Shown: piece by piece, positions 1 to 7,677 of the stretch
Numbering within the stretch: the first letter of the stretch is position 1
How the letters are laid out: every line of letters begins with the position of its first letter
From: Pseudomonadota bacterium
Lineage (GTDB): Bacteria > Pseudomonadota > Gammaproteobacteria > Steroidobacterales > Steroidobacteraceae
NCBI GenBank assembly: GCA_016720075.1
Contig: JADJXW010000011.1
Span: 29,780-93,779 of the forward strand
Direction: 5' to 3'
Length of the DNA: 64,000 nucleotides
Program-made: the position numbers and the translations under genes
The notes under the pieces: generated by a model
Told to the model about the DNA's origin: nothing
Databases searched by the model: none
The model's input: only the letters and a program-made list of their open reading frames with translations

Positions 1-1
1 T

Positions 2-199
2 CCGTTTCCGAATGGTAACGGGCGTCTGAGCCGATTCTACGCGGATCTCGCGCTGACGCATCACTTCGGGCGTGATCGGCTACCTTGGGGTGGCGGCGAG
101 TTGGGCAGTCGTGATCCGCGGCGACAGCAGTACATCGAGGCGCTGCAGGTAGCGGACCGACATGATTACGATCCTCTGCTGGAGTTTGCCGTCACCTAG
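2..199 (+). CDS. Fic-domain mobile mystery protein B, C-terminal part
   Basis: The frame is open from base 2 to a TAG at 197-199 and gives 65 residues; the 5' end lies outside the window. It opens with PFPNGNGR, which is the Fic active-site motif HPFx(N/D)GNGR with the His just off the edge. It continues with RLPWGGG and RQQYIEAL and ends in DPLLEFAVT, the layout I associate with the 'mobile mystery protein B' family. Known Fic proteins transfer AMP or related groups to protein targets, and this subgroup is usually preceded by an XRE-like 'mobile mystery protein A' on mobile elements. The partner cannot be seen here. The frame is too short for most gene callers, so the call rests on the motif and its position at the edge. 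Confidence 0.75.
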   Translation, partial: PFPNGNGRLSRFYADLALTHHFGRDRLPWGGGELGSRDPRRQQYIEALQVADRHDYDPLLEFAVT

Positions 200-683
200 A
201 CGTGGGGCGACCAAAGGGCCGAGATCTTTCCGCCTGCCGGTACTCTGCGCCAGACGGCGCCGCGTTAGCAGGGGATTTCGACCTGACACCCGCAATAGCT
301 CCGTCCGCTCTTGGAGTTGCAGGATTGTGGTGTTCGGTGGCCGATGGCCGCGTATCACCACTGCCGTGCGCTCAAGGGTTTCAGCCAGAGAAGCCGCGAA
401 TCTCCCCCTTGACAGAGGGTGTGCCAGGAGAGGACTCAAAAGTTGCTTCTAAGCTTCTGAACGTCCTCAGAATCGAGAAGCCAGGGCCGGATAGGTACCC
501 CATTCGATACCCCTAAGTCGTCGGCCGCGGCCTGCTGGTGCAACGGTGGTACGAGGGCTCGAGGTCGTCGCACGCGAATGAGGGTGGGTCTGACGGGTTG
601 GCAGGGGCGGGAATCCGGAGACTCGGCTGAGCGACCGCAAGATCGGTCAGGCGTCCGAGTTTCCCGGATGGGACACTGTACAA
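200..683. other. Intergenic stretch without a supported gene
   Basis: These 484 bases separate the Fic gene from the AraC gene. Both strands hold overlapping short frames rich in Arg and Pro that look like GC-driven noise. The only structure noticed is a short tRNA-Leu-like sequence around 422-440, listed separately. No clear promoter is visible for the regulator that starts at 684. Confidence 0.6.
422..440 (-). repeat. tRNA-Leu 3'-end-like relic, copy 1
   Basis: Read on the minus strand, this is TTTGAGTCCTCTCCT followed by GGCA. That matches the T-loop and acceptor 3' side of a tRNA-Leu and lacks one base relative to the copy at 2420-2448. Integrases of the P4 type recombine at tRNA 3' ends, so it may be an old attachment-site scar. 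It is short, and chance similarity is possible. Confidence 0.35.
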
Positions 684-1535
684 ATGAGGCTATCGAGCAA
701 CGCCGACAATTTCGTCGAGAAGGTGCAGGACTACATCCTTCGGCACTTGGATGCGCCCCATCGGCTCTCCGATCTGGGGAGCATGGTTGGCGTCTCGACT
801 TTCCATCTCCATCGGAAATTCCGGGAGGTCGTGGGGCAGACTCCATCCCAGCAGGTTCGGCGATTGCGCCTGAAGCGGGCGTCGGCCCGACTGGCGTTCG
901 AGTCCTGGCGCTCCATTACCGACATTGCGCTCGAAGCGGGTTACTCCAACCCGGAATCCTTCACACGTTCCTTTGGTCGCCTCATGCGCCAGTCGCCCAG
1001 TGCGTTCCGGGAGAAACCCGATTGGCACTGGTGGCGGGCAGTGTTCAAGGTGTCAGGAAATGCCGGGACGGTCATGCCGGTTGTCCAGATCGTCGACTTA
1101 GCGCAAACACCTGTCGCGGCGGTGGAGCATAGAGGCGCGTCGGCGGATGTTTACGAAAGCACTCGTAAATTGATCGAGTGGCGACGCCTTCACCGAGTGG
1201 TGGCGAATTCCCATCGAACCTTCTGCGTCGTGCACGACATTCTGGCGGAGGCCGCCCGCGACTACCGGGTCGACGTGTGTGTAGAGTTCGCCCGCGAAGT
1301 TCGTGCCAATGCACAAGGCGTGATCAGTAAGGTCACCCCCGGCGGCCGCTGTGCGCGCGTGCGCTACGTGGGGCCTCGAGAGTACATCCCTGTGCTGCAT
1401 CCGCTGTACGCCGAATGGCTTCCCGAGAGTGGGGAGCGCCTACGGGAGTCCCCTCTGATCCTCCATTTCGTGAACGTGGGGGCAGGTATCCCGGATCACG
1501 AAATGATCACTGACGTCTACCTTCCCATCCAATGA
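684..1535 (+). CDS. AraC-family regulator with GyrI-like ligand domain
   Basis: A 283-residue protein. Residues 8-112 form the double helix-turn-helix of AraC/XylS proteins: the first HTH is at about 27-51 (LSDLGSMVGVSTFHLHRKF) and the second at about 77-110 (ITDIALEAGYSNPESFTRSF). Residues from about 125 to the end resemble the GyrI-like/AraC effector-binding fold, which in relatives such as Rob and SbmC binds small hydrophobic or cationic molecules. DNA binding is therefore N-terminal and sensing C-terminal. The stop overlaps the start of the hydrolase gene by 4 bp, so the two are translationally coupled and the hydrolase is a likely target or partner. The ligand cannot be deduced. Confidence 0.9.
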   Translation: MRLSSNADNFVEKVQDYILRHLDAPHRLSDLGSMVGVSTFHLHRKFREVVGQTPSQQVRRLRLKRASARLAFESWRSITDIALEAGYSNPESFTRSFGRLMRQSPSAFREKPDWHWWRAVFKVSGNAGTVMPVVQIVDLAQTPVAAVEHRGASADVYESTRKLIEWRRLHRVVANSHRTFCVVHDILAEAARDYRVDVCVEFAREVRANAQGVISKVTPGGRCARVRYVGPREYIPVLHPLYAEWLPESGERLRESPLILHFVNVGAGIPDHEMITDVYLPIQ

Positions 1536-2227
1536 TGTACCAAAAAAGCCTGCTGAACTCCGACGACGCGTTTTCCGTTTCGGTCATCGATGCCCGGTTG
1601 CCACGCCGTGTTGTGCTCTTTGCTGCTGGCGCCGGCGGGAACCCCGAGCGTCACCAGGATCTGCTGGAGTCGTTAGCTCGGGAAGGAAGCACCGTAGTGG
1701 CTCCCCACTTTGCCCGATTGATGTCTCCCATTCCCACCGCCACGGAACTGCTCACTCGCGCTCGCAGACTTCGGCTTGCAGCCGAACAGGTCCCGACTTC
1801 AGATCTTCCTCTGGTAGGGGCAGGGCACTCCATTGGCGCTGGTCTTCTCATTGCACTGGCCGGCGGCCAGATGTGGCTCAGCCGGGAGCAAAGTCTGGAT
1901 GTCGCCCGAATGCCGCTGGAGCGCTTGGCTCTGTTGTCCCCTGCTGCCGGATTCTTCCAGGCGCCCGGCGCATTGAAAGCGGTCCACTGCCCCATGACAG
2001 TTTGGGTCGGAAGTGAGGATGCCATTGCTCAGAAGGACCAAGCGGCATTCCTCCAGCAGACGTTACGCGACCAAGCGCCCATCGAGGTGCGGATTGCGGA
2101 AGGCGCGGGTCACTACTCTTTCATGAACGTGTTGCCGCCCGGCGTCGTGGACCCAATGCCCGACCGCGATGCGTTTCTGCTGGACTTGGCCGCCCGTATC
2201 GCTGAGTTCCTGGATCCGATCCGCTAG
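1532..2227 (+). CDS. Alpha/beta-hydrolase family protein
   Basis: A 231-residue cytosolic protein without a signal peptide. Serine hydrolase features are visible: the nucleophile elbow GHSIG with Ser100, an acid in GSED (Asp163) and a late His194 in GAGHYSF. The early strand VVLFAAGAGG would carry the oxyanion hole. It overlaps the AraC gene by ATGA, so expression is probably coupled. The substrate is unknown; small predicted hydrolases of this type act on esters or thioesters. Nothing ties it to the metal genes, and it may be cargo of a separate small insertion bounded by the tRNA-like relics at 422 and 2420. Confidence 0.85.
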   Translation: MMYQKSLLNSDDAFSVSVIDARLPRRVVLFAAGAGGNPERHQDLLESLAREGSTVVAPHFARLMSPIPTATELLTRARRLRLAAEQVPTSDLPLVGAGHSIGAGLLIALAGGQMWLSREQSLDVARMPLERLALLSPAAGFFQAPGALKAVHCPMTVWVGSEDAIAQKDQAAFLQQTLRDQAPIEVRIAEGAGHYSFMNVLPPGVVDPMPDRDAFLLDLAARIAEFLDPIR

Positions 2228-2655
2228 CCATCTGAATCGCAGCCACGGGCTCTCACATCGAGGCGATTGGTGCGCAGCGCCCGAGACCACGCGCATCGGG
2301 TGCATCAAGGCGGTTCAGGTTTCGGGAGAGAGTTGGGTCAGGACGTCATCGAGAGCCGTAAAGATCGCGCCTATTGCAGAGAGTTCCCTCGATTCCGAGC
2401 TTGATTTTCGGAAAAGAGGTGGTGCCCAGGAGAGGACTCAAACCTACGTGGTGTTGTTCGGCCGGAGGTATAGGGCCACCGATTCGATGGCCTAAACAGA
2501 GTCGGTTCTGCTCATCCTCAGCAGAGATTTTCCTCTGGAAGAATCCGCCTAACCGCCTGCACGGGCAATTGAGTTAGTATTCGCATGGCGCCGAGAGGTG
2601 CCTGAGCAGAAGTGGTCTGCCGAAGCTTTGGTGCTGGATTTCCAAGGTACATTTC
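2228..2655. other. Intergenic junction region before the IS element
   Basis: About 430 bases with no convincing gene. It holds the tRNA-Leu-like relic at 2420-2448 and most of the 70-bp repeat at 2587-2656, both described separately. The remaining sequence shows no other feature that I can support. Confidence 0.6.
2420..2448 (-). repeat. tRNA-Leu 3'-end relic, copy 2 (candidate att site)
   Basis: On the minus strand this reads as a T-arm with loop TTTGAGT, a 3' stem CCTCT, an acceptor side CCTGGGC, discriminator A and CCA. That is the canonical 3' end of a bacterial tRNA-Leu whose 5' end would be GCCCAGG. No other part of the tRNA is present. It lies about 1.1 kb before a P4-type integrase remnant, a family that targets tRNA 3' ends, so an attachment-site remnant is the natural reading. 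The T-stem has one mismatch and one wobble. Confidence 0.5.
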
Positions 2656-2656
2656 G
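2587..2656 (+). repeat. 70-bp direct repeat, left copy
   Basis: Bases 2587-2656 match 43482-43551 at 58 of 70 positions with no gap, and the last 24 bases are identical. Both copies are in the same orientation. The left copy runs directly into the IS6 element, while the right copy continues with a second GGTAC motif. The left copy precedes an integrase remnant, so the pair may be duplicated integrase control regions or arm sites. Confidence 0.75.
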
Positions 2657-3496
2657 GTTCTGGTGCATTGGCGGCCGGAGCCGCAGTGCCTCGATGCACT
2701 CCCGTGTGGTGCACATGCCGAAAGCTCAAGAGCGCGACCCGATCTACCGTCAGAGACGTTTTCCGGCGGAGGTCATCGAGACCTGCGTCCGCTGGTACAT
2801 CACCTATCGGCTGAGCTACCGGGACATGGTGGCCATGATGGCGGAGCGTGGTGTCACGGTGTCCCATACGACGATCATGCGGTGGGTTCTGCGGTACTTG
2901 CCGGAGTACGAGGCCCGCTGGGATCGGTATGCCAAGCCTGTCCACGGCTCCTGGCGGATGGACGAGACGGCGGTCCGGGTGCGGGGCGGGAATCACTACC
3001 TTTATCGCGCCGTAGACAAGCATGGAAAGTCGGTGGACTCCGTCCTGTGTGCAGGGCGGGACAGGGCGGCTGCGCAGTTATTCTTCGAGCACGCCGCGGG
3101 TAGGCCGGAATGCGGATGGCCCGAAAAGATCAATGTCGATGGATATACAGCGACACATCTGGCCTTGCGCAACCTGGGCAAGAAGGATCGACGGTGGCGG
3201 TCGGTAGAAGTGCGTTCCAATCGCTACCTCAACAACATCGTCGAGCAGGATCATCGGGCGATCAAACGGCGGTGCGCGTCGATGCTCGGACTGAAGTCCT
3301 TCCGGTCTGCCGCGATCACCCTTGCCGGCATTGAGCTCGCGCATCGAATCCGAAAGCAGCAGTTCTCGCTGCCATCAGATGCGAGACACCAGCCCGGCTC
3401 GCTGAAAGATTTGTGGGACCTCGCGCTGCGCACAGATGGAGCAATCCCATACCCGATGTTGGAGGGACTCGCTCAAGCCGCCAATGCACCAGAACT
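2656..3496 (+). mobile_element. IS6-family insertion sequence
   Basis: The element is about 841 bp. A 19-bp perfect inverted repeat is seen at 2657-2675 and 3477-3495. The left end begins GGTTCTGGTGCA, in keeping with IS6-family termini (GG..CTG.TGCA). The outermost base pair does not match, and the 8 bases flanking each side differ, so no target duplication is left. That is expected if an IS6-type adjacent deletion or cointegrate event removed one flank. The element carries a single transposase gene in the plus orientation. Confidence 0.85.
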
Positions 3497-3797
3497 CAAA
3501 CAGCGCATCAGGCAGCCAGCGGCCCGCAGGGAGCTGCTGGATCAGCGGCCACGGCGCTATTCGAGAAAGGTCACCGCAGGGCATGGCCTATACCTTCTGA
3601 TCGCACCGGGCGGCGGCAAATATTGGCGGTACAACTACACCTTCGGAGGAAAGCGCAAGACATTGGCATTGGGCGTATACCCCGATGTACCCGCTGCATT
3701 GGCAAAGAAGCGACACCAACAGGCCAGAAGTCAGTTGGCGCGGGGGATGGATCCCATGGCCAGTAAGCGGAACCTGCGACTTCAACCTGCGGCTTAG
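2715..3797 (+). CDS. IS6-family DDE transposase running into integrase remnant
   Basis: The ATG at 2715 starts MPKAQERDPIYRQRRF, a typical IS6-family N-terminus; an in-frame ATG at 2694 is possible. An HTH at about residues 30-60 precedes the DDE catalytic core, with Asp83 in RMDETAVRVRG, Asp142 in INVDGYTA and Glu178 in NNIVEQDHRAIKRR. The enzyme cuts and joins IS ends through cointegrates. The frame does not stop inside the element: it passes the right inverted repeat at about residue 255 and continues for about 100 residues of P4-integrase sequence before stopping at 3797. The chimeric tail probably has no role and may reduce activity. The natural transposase length in this family is about 230-260 residues. 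Confidence 0.88.
   Translation: MPKAQERDPIYRQRRFPAEVIETCVRWYITYRLSYRDMVAMMAERGVTVSHTTIMRWVLRYLPEYEARWDRYAKPVHGSWRMDETAVRVRGGNHYLYRAVDKHGKSVDSVLCAGRDRAAAQLFFEHAAGRPECGWPEKINVDGYTATHLALRNLGKKDRRWRSVEVRSNRYLNNIVEQDHRAIKRRCASMLGLKSFRSAAITLAGIELAHRIRKQQFSLPSDARHQPGSLKDLWDLALRTDGAIPYPMLEGLAQAANAPELKQRIRQPAARRELLDQRPRRYSRKVTAGHGLYLLIAPGGGKYWRYNYTFGGKRKTLALGVYPDVPAALAKKRHQQARSQLARGMDPMASKRNLRLQPAA
3538..3797 (+). pseudogene. P4-type integrase N-terminal remnant (DUF4102 arm-binding domain)
   Basis: From about 3538 the frame reads GHGLYLLIAPGGGKYWRYNY, then GKRKTLALGVYPDV and GMDPMASKR, the signature of the N-terminal arm-binding domain of P4-like tyrosine recombinases. Full proteins are near 400 residues and carry the R..HxxR..Y catalytic set in the C-terminal two thirds, all missing here. 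The first 15-20 residues are also gone, replaced by the IS6 element, and the frame ends abruptly at 3797. This is a dead integrase marking the left edge of the island, next to a tRNA-Leu relic. Confidence 0.85.
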
Positions 3798-3817
3798 CAT
3801 GTGTCGCCGGCTAGACA

Positions 3818-3835
3818 GCTTATATTGCCATAAGC
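3818..3835. promoter_or_regulatory. Inverted repeat upstream of the DUF411 gene
   Basis: GCTTAT and ATAAGC form a perfect 6-bp dyad around a 6-base spacer, 114 bp before the DUF411 start. It is the only AT-rich palindrome in this leader and could be an operator. No cognate regulator is evident nearby. Confidence 0.3.
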
Positions 3836-3948
3836 AGGATGCGACGAAGCTGGAGCACACGGTTTCCGAATTGTCGGGCACCATGGTGGCGGAATGCGCG
3901 AAAGCCGGGCACCCTGAGGCACTGGAGCACGGAGTGTCGAGGAACCCC

Positions 3949-4491
3949 ATGAAGATGACTTGCAAGGCTTCAATTGGCGCCATGGTCGCTGTACTGCTGG
4001 CTGGCGGCGGTTGCTCCAGGGGTGGGAATGACGGCTCCGTGCCCGCAGCGCCCTCGACAGTGACCAACGCAGCGGCAAGCCCCGCTGATAAATTCCAATC
4101 TGTGTTGGTGGTCCACAAGAACGAGAGCTGCGGTTGCTGTGGCGAATGGGTCAAGCACGTCCAGCGTGCTGGGTTCAACGTGGAAGTCCACAATGAAAGC
4201 AACCTCAATGACGTCAAGGTGCGTCTCGGGGTGCCTGCCGCGAAGGGTTCCTGCCATACGGCCGAGATCGACGGCTACCTGATTGAAGGGCACGTTCCTG
4301 CGGAGGATATCCGCCGATTGCTCGCAGAGCGTCCGGATGCGCGCGGGCTGGTGGTGGCGGGCATGCCGGCCGGCGCGCCCGGCATGGAGGTGGCTGATGG
4401 CCATGTGGATCCGTACACCGTGGAGCTGGTCGAACGCGATGGCACCACGAAGCCATTCTCTGTTCACGCAGGAACACCCGCTCGGAGGTAG
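3949..4491 (+). CDS. DUF411 metal-binding lipoprotein (copy 1)
   Basis: 180 residues starting at ATG 3949, with a GAGGA ribosome site 7 bases upstream. The N-terminus is a lipoprotein signal with lipobox LAGGGC (Cys22). The DUF411 domain spans about 48-170 and shows CGCC at 61-64, GSCHTA (Cys102, His103), EGHVP (His115), GMPAGAPGME and DGH, a plausible thiol/imidazole/thioether metal site in the periplasm. Family members sit in copper and silver resistance clusters, but their biochemical role is not settled; metal chaperoning is my inference. A close paralogue lies at 27685. It opens the rightward block that leads to the Cus pump. Confidence 0.88.
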   Translation: MKMTCKASIGAMVAVLLAGGGCSRGGNDGSVPAAPSTVTNAAASPADKFQSVLVVHKNESCGCCGEWVKHVQRAGFNVEVHNESNLNDVKVRLGVPAAKGSCHTAEIDGYLIEGHVPAEDIRRLLAERPDARGLVVAGMPAGAPGMEVADGHVDPYTVELVERDGTTKPFSVHAGTPARR

Positions 4492-4741
4492 TTGCTGCTC
4501 CCGCCAGATGCCCTGTATCGCACCTGCGCGCGGCGCGGGGGCGTCGGGGGGCCGCGTGCGGCGCGGGCGGGTAGCTTCGCCGTGGATCACATCGAGCTGC
4601 AGCTTGCGCATCGGGCGCGGGGCCGATTCAGCCGGGTGCCTGTTTGGGCACGCAATTCAGTCGCGACCCAGGCGAAATTGATACGCAGTACCCAGGATCC
4701 GACGAAGCAACATGGCACAGTGCGGTCGGATCGGAGACACT

Positions 4742-5110
4742 ATGCGCATGCGTTTGGCGAAAATCCTGCTGTCCGGCCTGATTTGCCTTGGCGTCGCGTT
4801 CCAGGGGTTTGCCGGTGCGGCTGTCGTGGAGCCGCCCTGTCCGATGACGCAGGCCGCCCCGGATGCCGCGATGTCCCCAACCATGTCGGGCGAGCAGATG
4901 CATGACTGCTGCACGGACGCGGCGACTTTTGCCAAGACCGGAAAGATGTGCAAATCGGGGATGGCCTGTCTGTCTGTCAGCCAGGCGCCGCGAACATACC
5001 TCGGACTCATCACGCACGTTGCGACGGTTGGCCTTGTCACTCCAATTCCGCCTCCGCTCATCGACTCTTTCGATCCTTCCTCCGTCTGGCGACCGCCAGC
5101 GCTGATCTAG
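4742..5110 (+). CDS. Small Cys/Met-rich secreted protein, unknown family
   Basis: 122 residues if the ATG at 4742 is used (MRMRLAK, followed by a hydrophobic signal segment ending near FAGAA); an upstream in-frame ATG at 4712 would place extra residues before the signal. The mature part carries PCPMTQ, several Met, HDCC, KMCKSGMAC and a Pro-rich end PIPPPLIDSF. No catalytic motif is visible. Its place 110 bp before the Cus outer-membrane gene, and its soft-metal ligands, suggest a periplasmic copper or silver binding accessory. I do not recognise a named family, so the function is inference from composition and neighbours. Confidence 0.7.
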   Translation: MRMRLAKILLSGLICLGVAFQGFAGAAVVEPPCPMTQAAPDAAMSPTMSGEQMHDCCTDAATFAKTGKMCKSGMACLSVSQAPRTYLGLITHVATVGLVTPIPPPLIDSFDPSSVWRPPALI

Positions 5111-5178
5111 CTTCCCTGCGATTCCGGCCGCTGCACGTGATCACGAGCTGATCGCCTGCCGGCGGACAGTGCGCACAG

Positions 5179-5195
5179 GGCATCGGCTTGATGCC
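5179..5195 (+). promoter_or_regulatory. Hairpin in the leader of the Cus operon
   Basis: GGCATC and GATGCC pair around a 5-base loop, 27 bp upstream of the outer-membrane gene start. It may shape the 5' end of the mRNA or simply stabilise it. There is no T-run, so it is unlikely to be a terminator. Confidence 0.3.
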
Positions 5196-5221
5196 GCGCA
5201 TTCATCGACTGGAGCTGGAAC

Positions 5222-6475
5222 ATGCATTTCTTACGACGCGCCGCGGCCGGTGTATTGCTGGCGGGATGCGCAGAATTAGTGTTTGCGGATGATCTTTCGC
5301 TGCCCGAGGCCATAGAGCTGGCCTCGCGCAAGGCGCCGGCGCTTGTCGCCAATGCGGAGCAGATCGAGGCCGCCAGGCAGGTCGCCGTGTCGGCAGGGTC
5401 CTTGCCCGATCCAAAGTTGCTACTGGGCATCGATAACCTCCCGGTCGATGGCCCCGACGCCTACAGCTTCTCGCGCGACTTCATGACCATGCAGCGCGTT
5501 GGTCTGATGCAGGAGTTCACCAGTCACGCCAAACGCGACGCCCGCGTGGCTGGTGCGAAGGGCCGGATTGCAATGGCCGAGGCGCAGGCCCGCGTGACGC
5601 GTCTCGATGCAATCCGGCAGACGGCCGCGGCGTGGATTGCGCGCGACACCGCCGAACGCCAGTTGGCGCGGATCCAATTGCTGGTCGCAGAGAACCAGCT
5701 ATTCGATGCGGTCATACGCGCCCGACTGGTCAGCGGGCAAGGCATGGCCACCGAGACGATTGCCCCGCGGCAGGAATCGGCGCTCATCGATGAACGGCGC
5801 GACGCGCTGCAGGCCCAGCTTGAGCAGGCACTGGCTTCACTTCGACAATGGATCGGCACTGAGGCAGCCGAGAGGCCGTTGGCATCAGGGGCGCCCGACT
5901 GGTCCATCGACCATGAGCGGCTGCTGCACGGCGTGCAGTCTCACCCGGAGTTCGGGTTGATTGACGCAGAGGCTCGAGCGCTCGATGCCGACGTTGCGGA
6001 AGCCCAGGCGGGGAAGCATCCGGATTGGTCGGTCGAAGTGGCGTACCAGAAGCGCGGCGGGCAGTTCAGCAACATGATGTCGCTGCAGTTCAGCATCGAC
6101 CTGCCGGTGTTTTCGGGATCGCGCCAGGATCCCCAGATCGCGGCTCGTCGTGCCGAGCGCCGGGCACTGGACGCAAGCCGGGAGGCGGATGTACGCGAGC
6201 ATGCGCAGATGCTGGAGTCTGAACTGGCCGAGTATCACCGACTGCGCAGCGCCACGATCCGGCAACGCGATGTGTTTCTGCCGCTGGCAGACGAGAAAGT
6301 TTCACTCGCCACCGCCGATTGGCGCAGTGGCAAGGGCGGCATCATGGACGTGGTGGGTGCCCGGCGCGAGCGCATCGATGCGCAACTGCGACTCATCTCG
6401 CTCGAAGGCGAGCAACGGCAGGTGGCCGCGCGCCTGCACTACACCTATGCCGAACACGCCGGAGAACAGCCATGA
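5222..6475 (+). CDS. cusC: TolC-family outer-membrane channel of Cu/Ag RND pump
   Basis: 417 residues. The signal VLLAGC gives a lipoprotein-like N-terminus. Two OEP repeats follow, beginning LSLPEAIELASRKAPAL, with long amphipathic helices (AGAKGRIAMAEAQARVTRL; later EADVREHAQMLESELAEY) that would form the periplasmic tunnel. The length is normal for CusC/CzcC proteins. The stop overlaps the adaptor gene start by ATGA, and the adaptor overlaps the pump gene, making a tight CBA unit. The copper/silver assignment rests on the partner pump at 7674, because TolC-like channels themselves carry little substrate information. GGAG is seen 10 bases before the ATG. Confidence 0.9.
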   Translation: MHFLRRAAAGVLLAGCAELVFADDLSLPEAIELASRKAPALVANAEQIEAARQVAVSAGSLPDPKLLLGIDNLPVDGPDAYSFSRDFMTMQRVGLMQEFTSHAKRDARVAGAKGRIAMAEAQARVTRLDAIRQTAAAWIARDTAERQLARIQLLVAENQLFDAVIRARLVSGQGMATETIAPRQESALIDERRDALQAQLEQALASLRQWIGTEAAERPLASGAPDWSIDHERLLHGVQSHPEFGLIDAEARALDADVAEAQAGKHPDWSVEVAYQKRGGQFSNMMSLQFSIDLPVFSGSRQDPQIAARRAERRALDASREADVREHAQMLESELAEYHRLRSATIRQRDVFLPLADEKVSLATADWRSGKGGIMDVVGARRERIDAQLRLISLEGEQRQVAARLHYTYAEHAGEQP

Positions 6476-7677
6476 AGTGGTCATTTGTCGCGGCGGGTGC
6501 GGCGCTGGTGGTGGTGGGCGGAGCTGGCGGCTGGTGGTGGGGACGGCACGCTGTCCACCCGCCTGTCACGAGCGAAGCGAAGCCGGCGGACGTGCTCTAT
6601 TGGTACGACCCGATGGTTCCGCAACAGCACTTCGACAAACCCGGCAAATCCCCGTTCATGGACATGCAGCTCGTGCCGCGATACGCGACGGATGCAGCCG
6701 CGTCCTCTGGGGTTCAGATCACACCGGCGGTACAGCAGAACCTTGGAGTGCGGCTGGCAAGCGTCGAAAGCATCGCAGTGAGTTCCCAGATCGATGCGAC
6801 CGCTATTCTGGGGTTCAATGAACGTGACGTTGCTGTGGTGCAAAGTCGCGTCGCAGGCATCGTGCAGAAGGTGTCTCCTCTGGCGCCCGGCGATCTGATC
6901 GAGGCAGGTGCTTCGATTGCCGAGCTGCTGGTTCCGGAATGGGCGGCCGCCGAGCAGGAGTTGCTGGCGGTCAGGGCGTCAGGCGATGCAGGCCTGGTTC
7001 AGGCCGCTCGCGACCGGCTGCACCTGATTGGGCTTGAGGCAAGCGAGATCGCGCGACTTGACTCCGAGGGTACCGCTAGGTCGAGCTTTCACGTGAGGGC
7101 GCCGATCAGCGGCCTGGTCCAGGCGCTCGACATACGGATGGGGATGACATTGGTTGCAGGGCAGACGCTGGTGCGAATCAACGGTCTGTCCACCGTGTGG
7201 CTCGAAGTCGCCGTGCCGGAGTCACTGGCAGGGGAAGTGCAGGTCGGTGACACGGCGCAAGTGCGACTGGCGAGTCCCGGCGCTCCCCCGGTCGTCGGGC
7301 GCGTCAGTGCGCTGCTGCCGACCTTGAACGAAGCCACGCGAACACTGCGCATCAGGGTGGAGTTGGCCAATCCCGGTGGGGTGCTGCGACCAGGGCAGTC
7401 GGCACAGGTCACGCTGAGCGCTAAGTCGAAGGCGGCCGCATTGGCTGTGCCGACCGAAGCGGTCATCCGCACTGGCAAGCGCTCTCTGGTCATGCTGTCC
7501 CACGAAGGAAGCTTCCGCCGTGTGGAAGTGACGCTGGGGCAAGAGGTAGGCGATCGTACGGTCATCGTAAGTGGACTTGAGGCAGGCCAGCAGGTGGTGG
7601 CCAGCGGTCAGTTCCTGCTCGACTCCGAGGCAAGTCTTCGGGGCCTGGGAACACCGGCGATGGAGCAGGGCCAGTGA
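6472..7677 (+). CDS. cusB: Periplasmic adaptor of Cu/Ag RND pump
   Basis: 401 residues from ATG 6472, which overlaps the preceding stop by 4 bp; longer in-frame starts lie inside the channel gene and are rejected. An N-terminal anchor helix is followed by the heavy-metal binding segment LYWYDPMVPQQHFDKPGK with FMDMQLVPRY (about residues 40-65), typical of CusB and the place where CusB relatives carry Met ligands. The lipoyl/hairpin, beta-barrel and membrane-proximal domains follow (RAPISGLVQALDIR at about 206; PTEAVIRTGKRSLV near 323). The adaptor links pump and channel and passes Cu(I)/Ag(I). It is coupled to the pump gene by a GTGA overlap. Confidence 0.93.
   Translation: MKWSFVAAGAALVVVGGAGGWWWGRHAVHPPVTSEAKPADVLYWYDPMVPQQHFDKPGKSPFMDMQLVPRYATDAAASSGVQITPAVQQNLGVRLASVESIAVSSQIDATAILGFNERDVAVVQSRVAGIVQKVSPLAPGDLIEAGASIAELLVPEWAAAEQELLAVRASGDAGLVQAARDRLHLIGLEASEIARLDSEGTARSSFHVRAPISGLVQALDIRMGMTLVAGQTLVRINGLSTVWLEVAVPESLAGEVQVGDTAQVRLASPGAPPVVGRVSALLPTLNEATRTLRIRVELANPGGVLRPGQSAQVTLSAKSKAAALAVPTEAVIRTGKRSLVMLSHEGSFRRVEVTLGQEVGDRTVIVSGLEAGQQVVASGQFLLDSEASLRGLGTPAMEQGQ

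Noticed and set aside
4575..4620. HIELQLAH-like stretch resembling the C-terminal end of P4 integrases
   Set aside because: It would fit the lost end of the integrase at 3538 by distance, but only eight residues match and the neighbouring residues do not, so it stays unproven.
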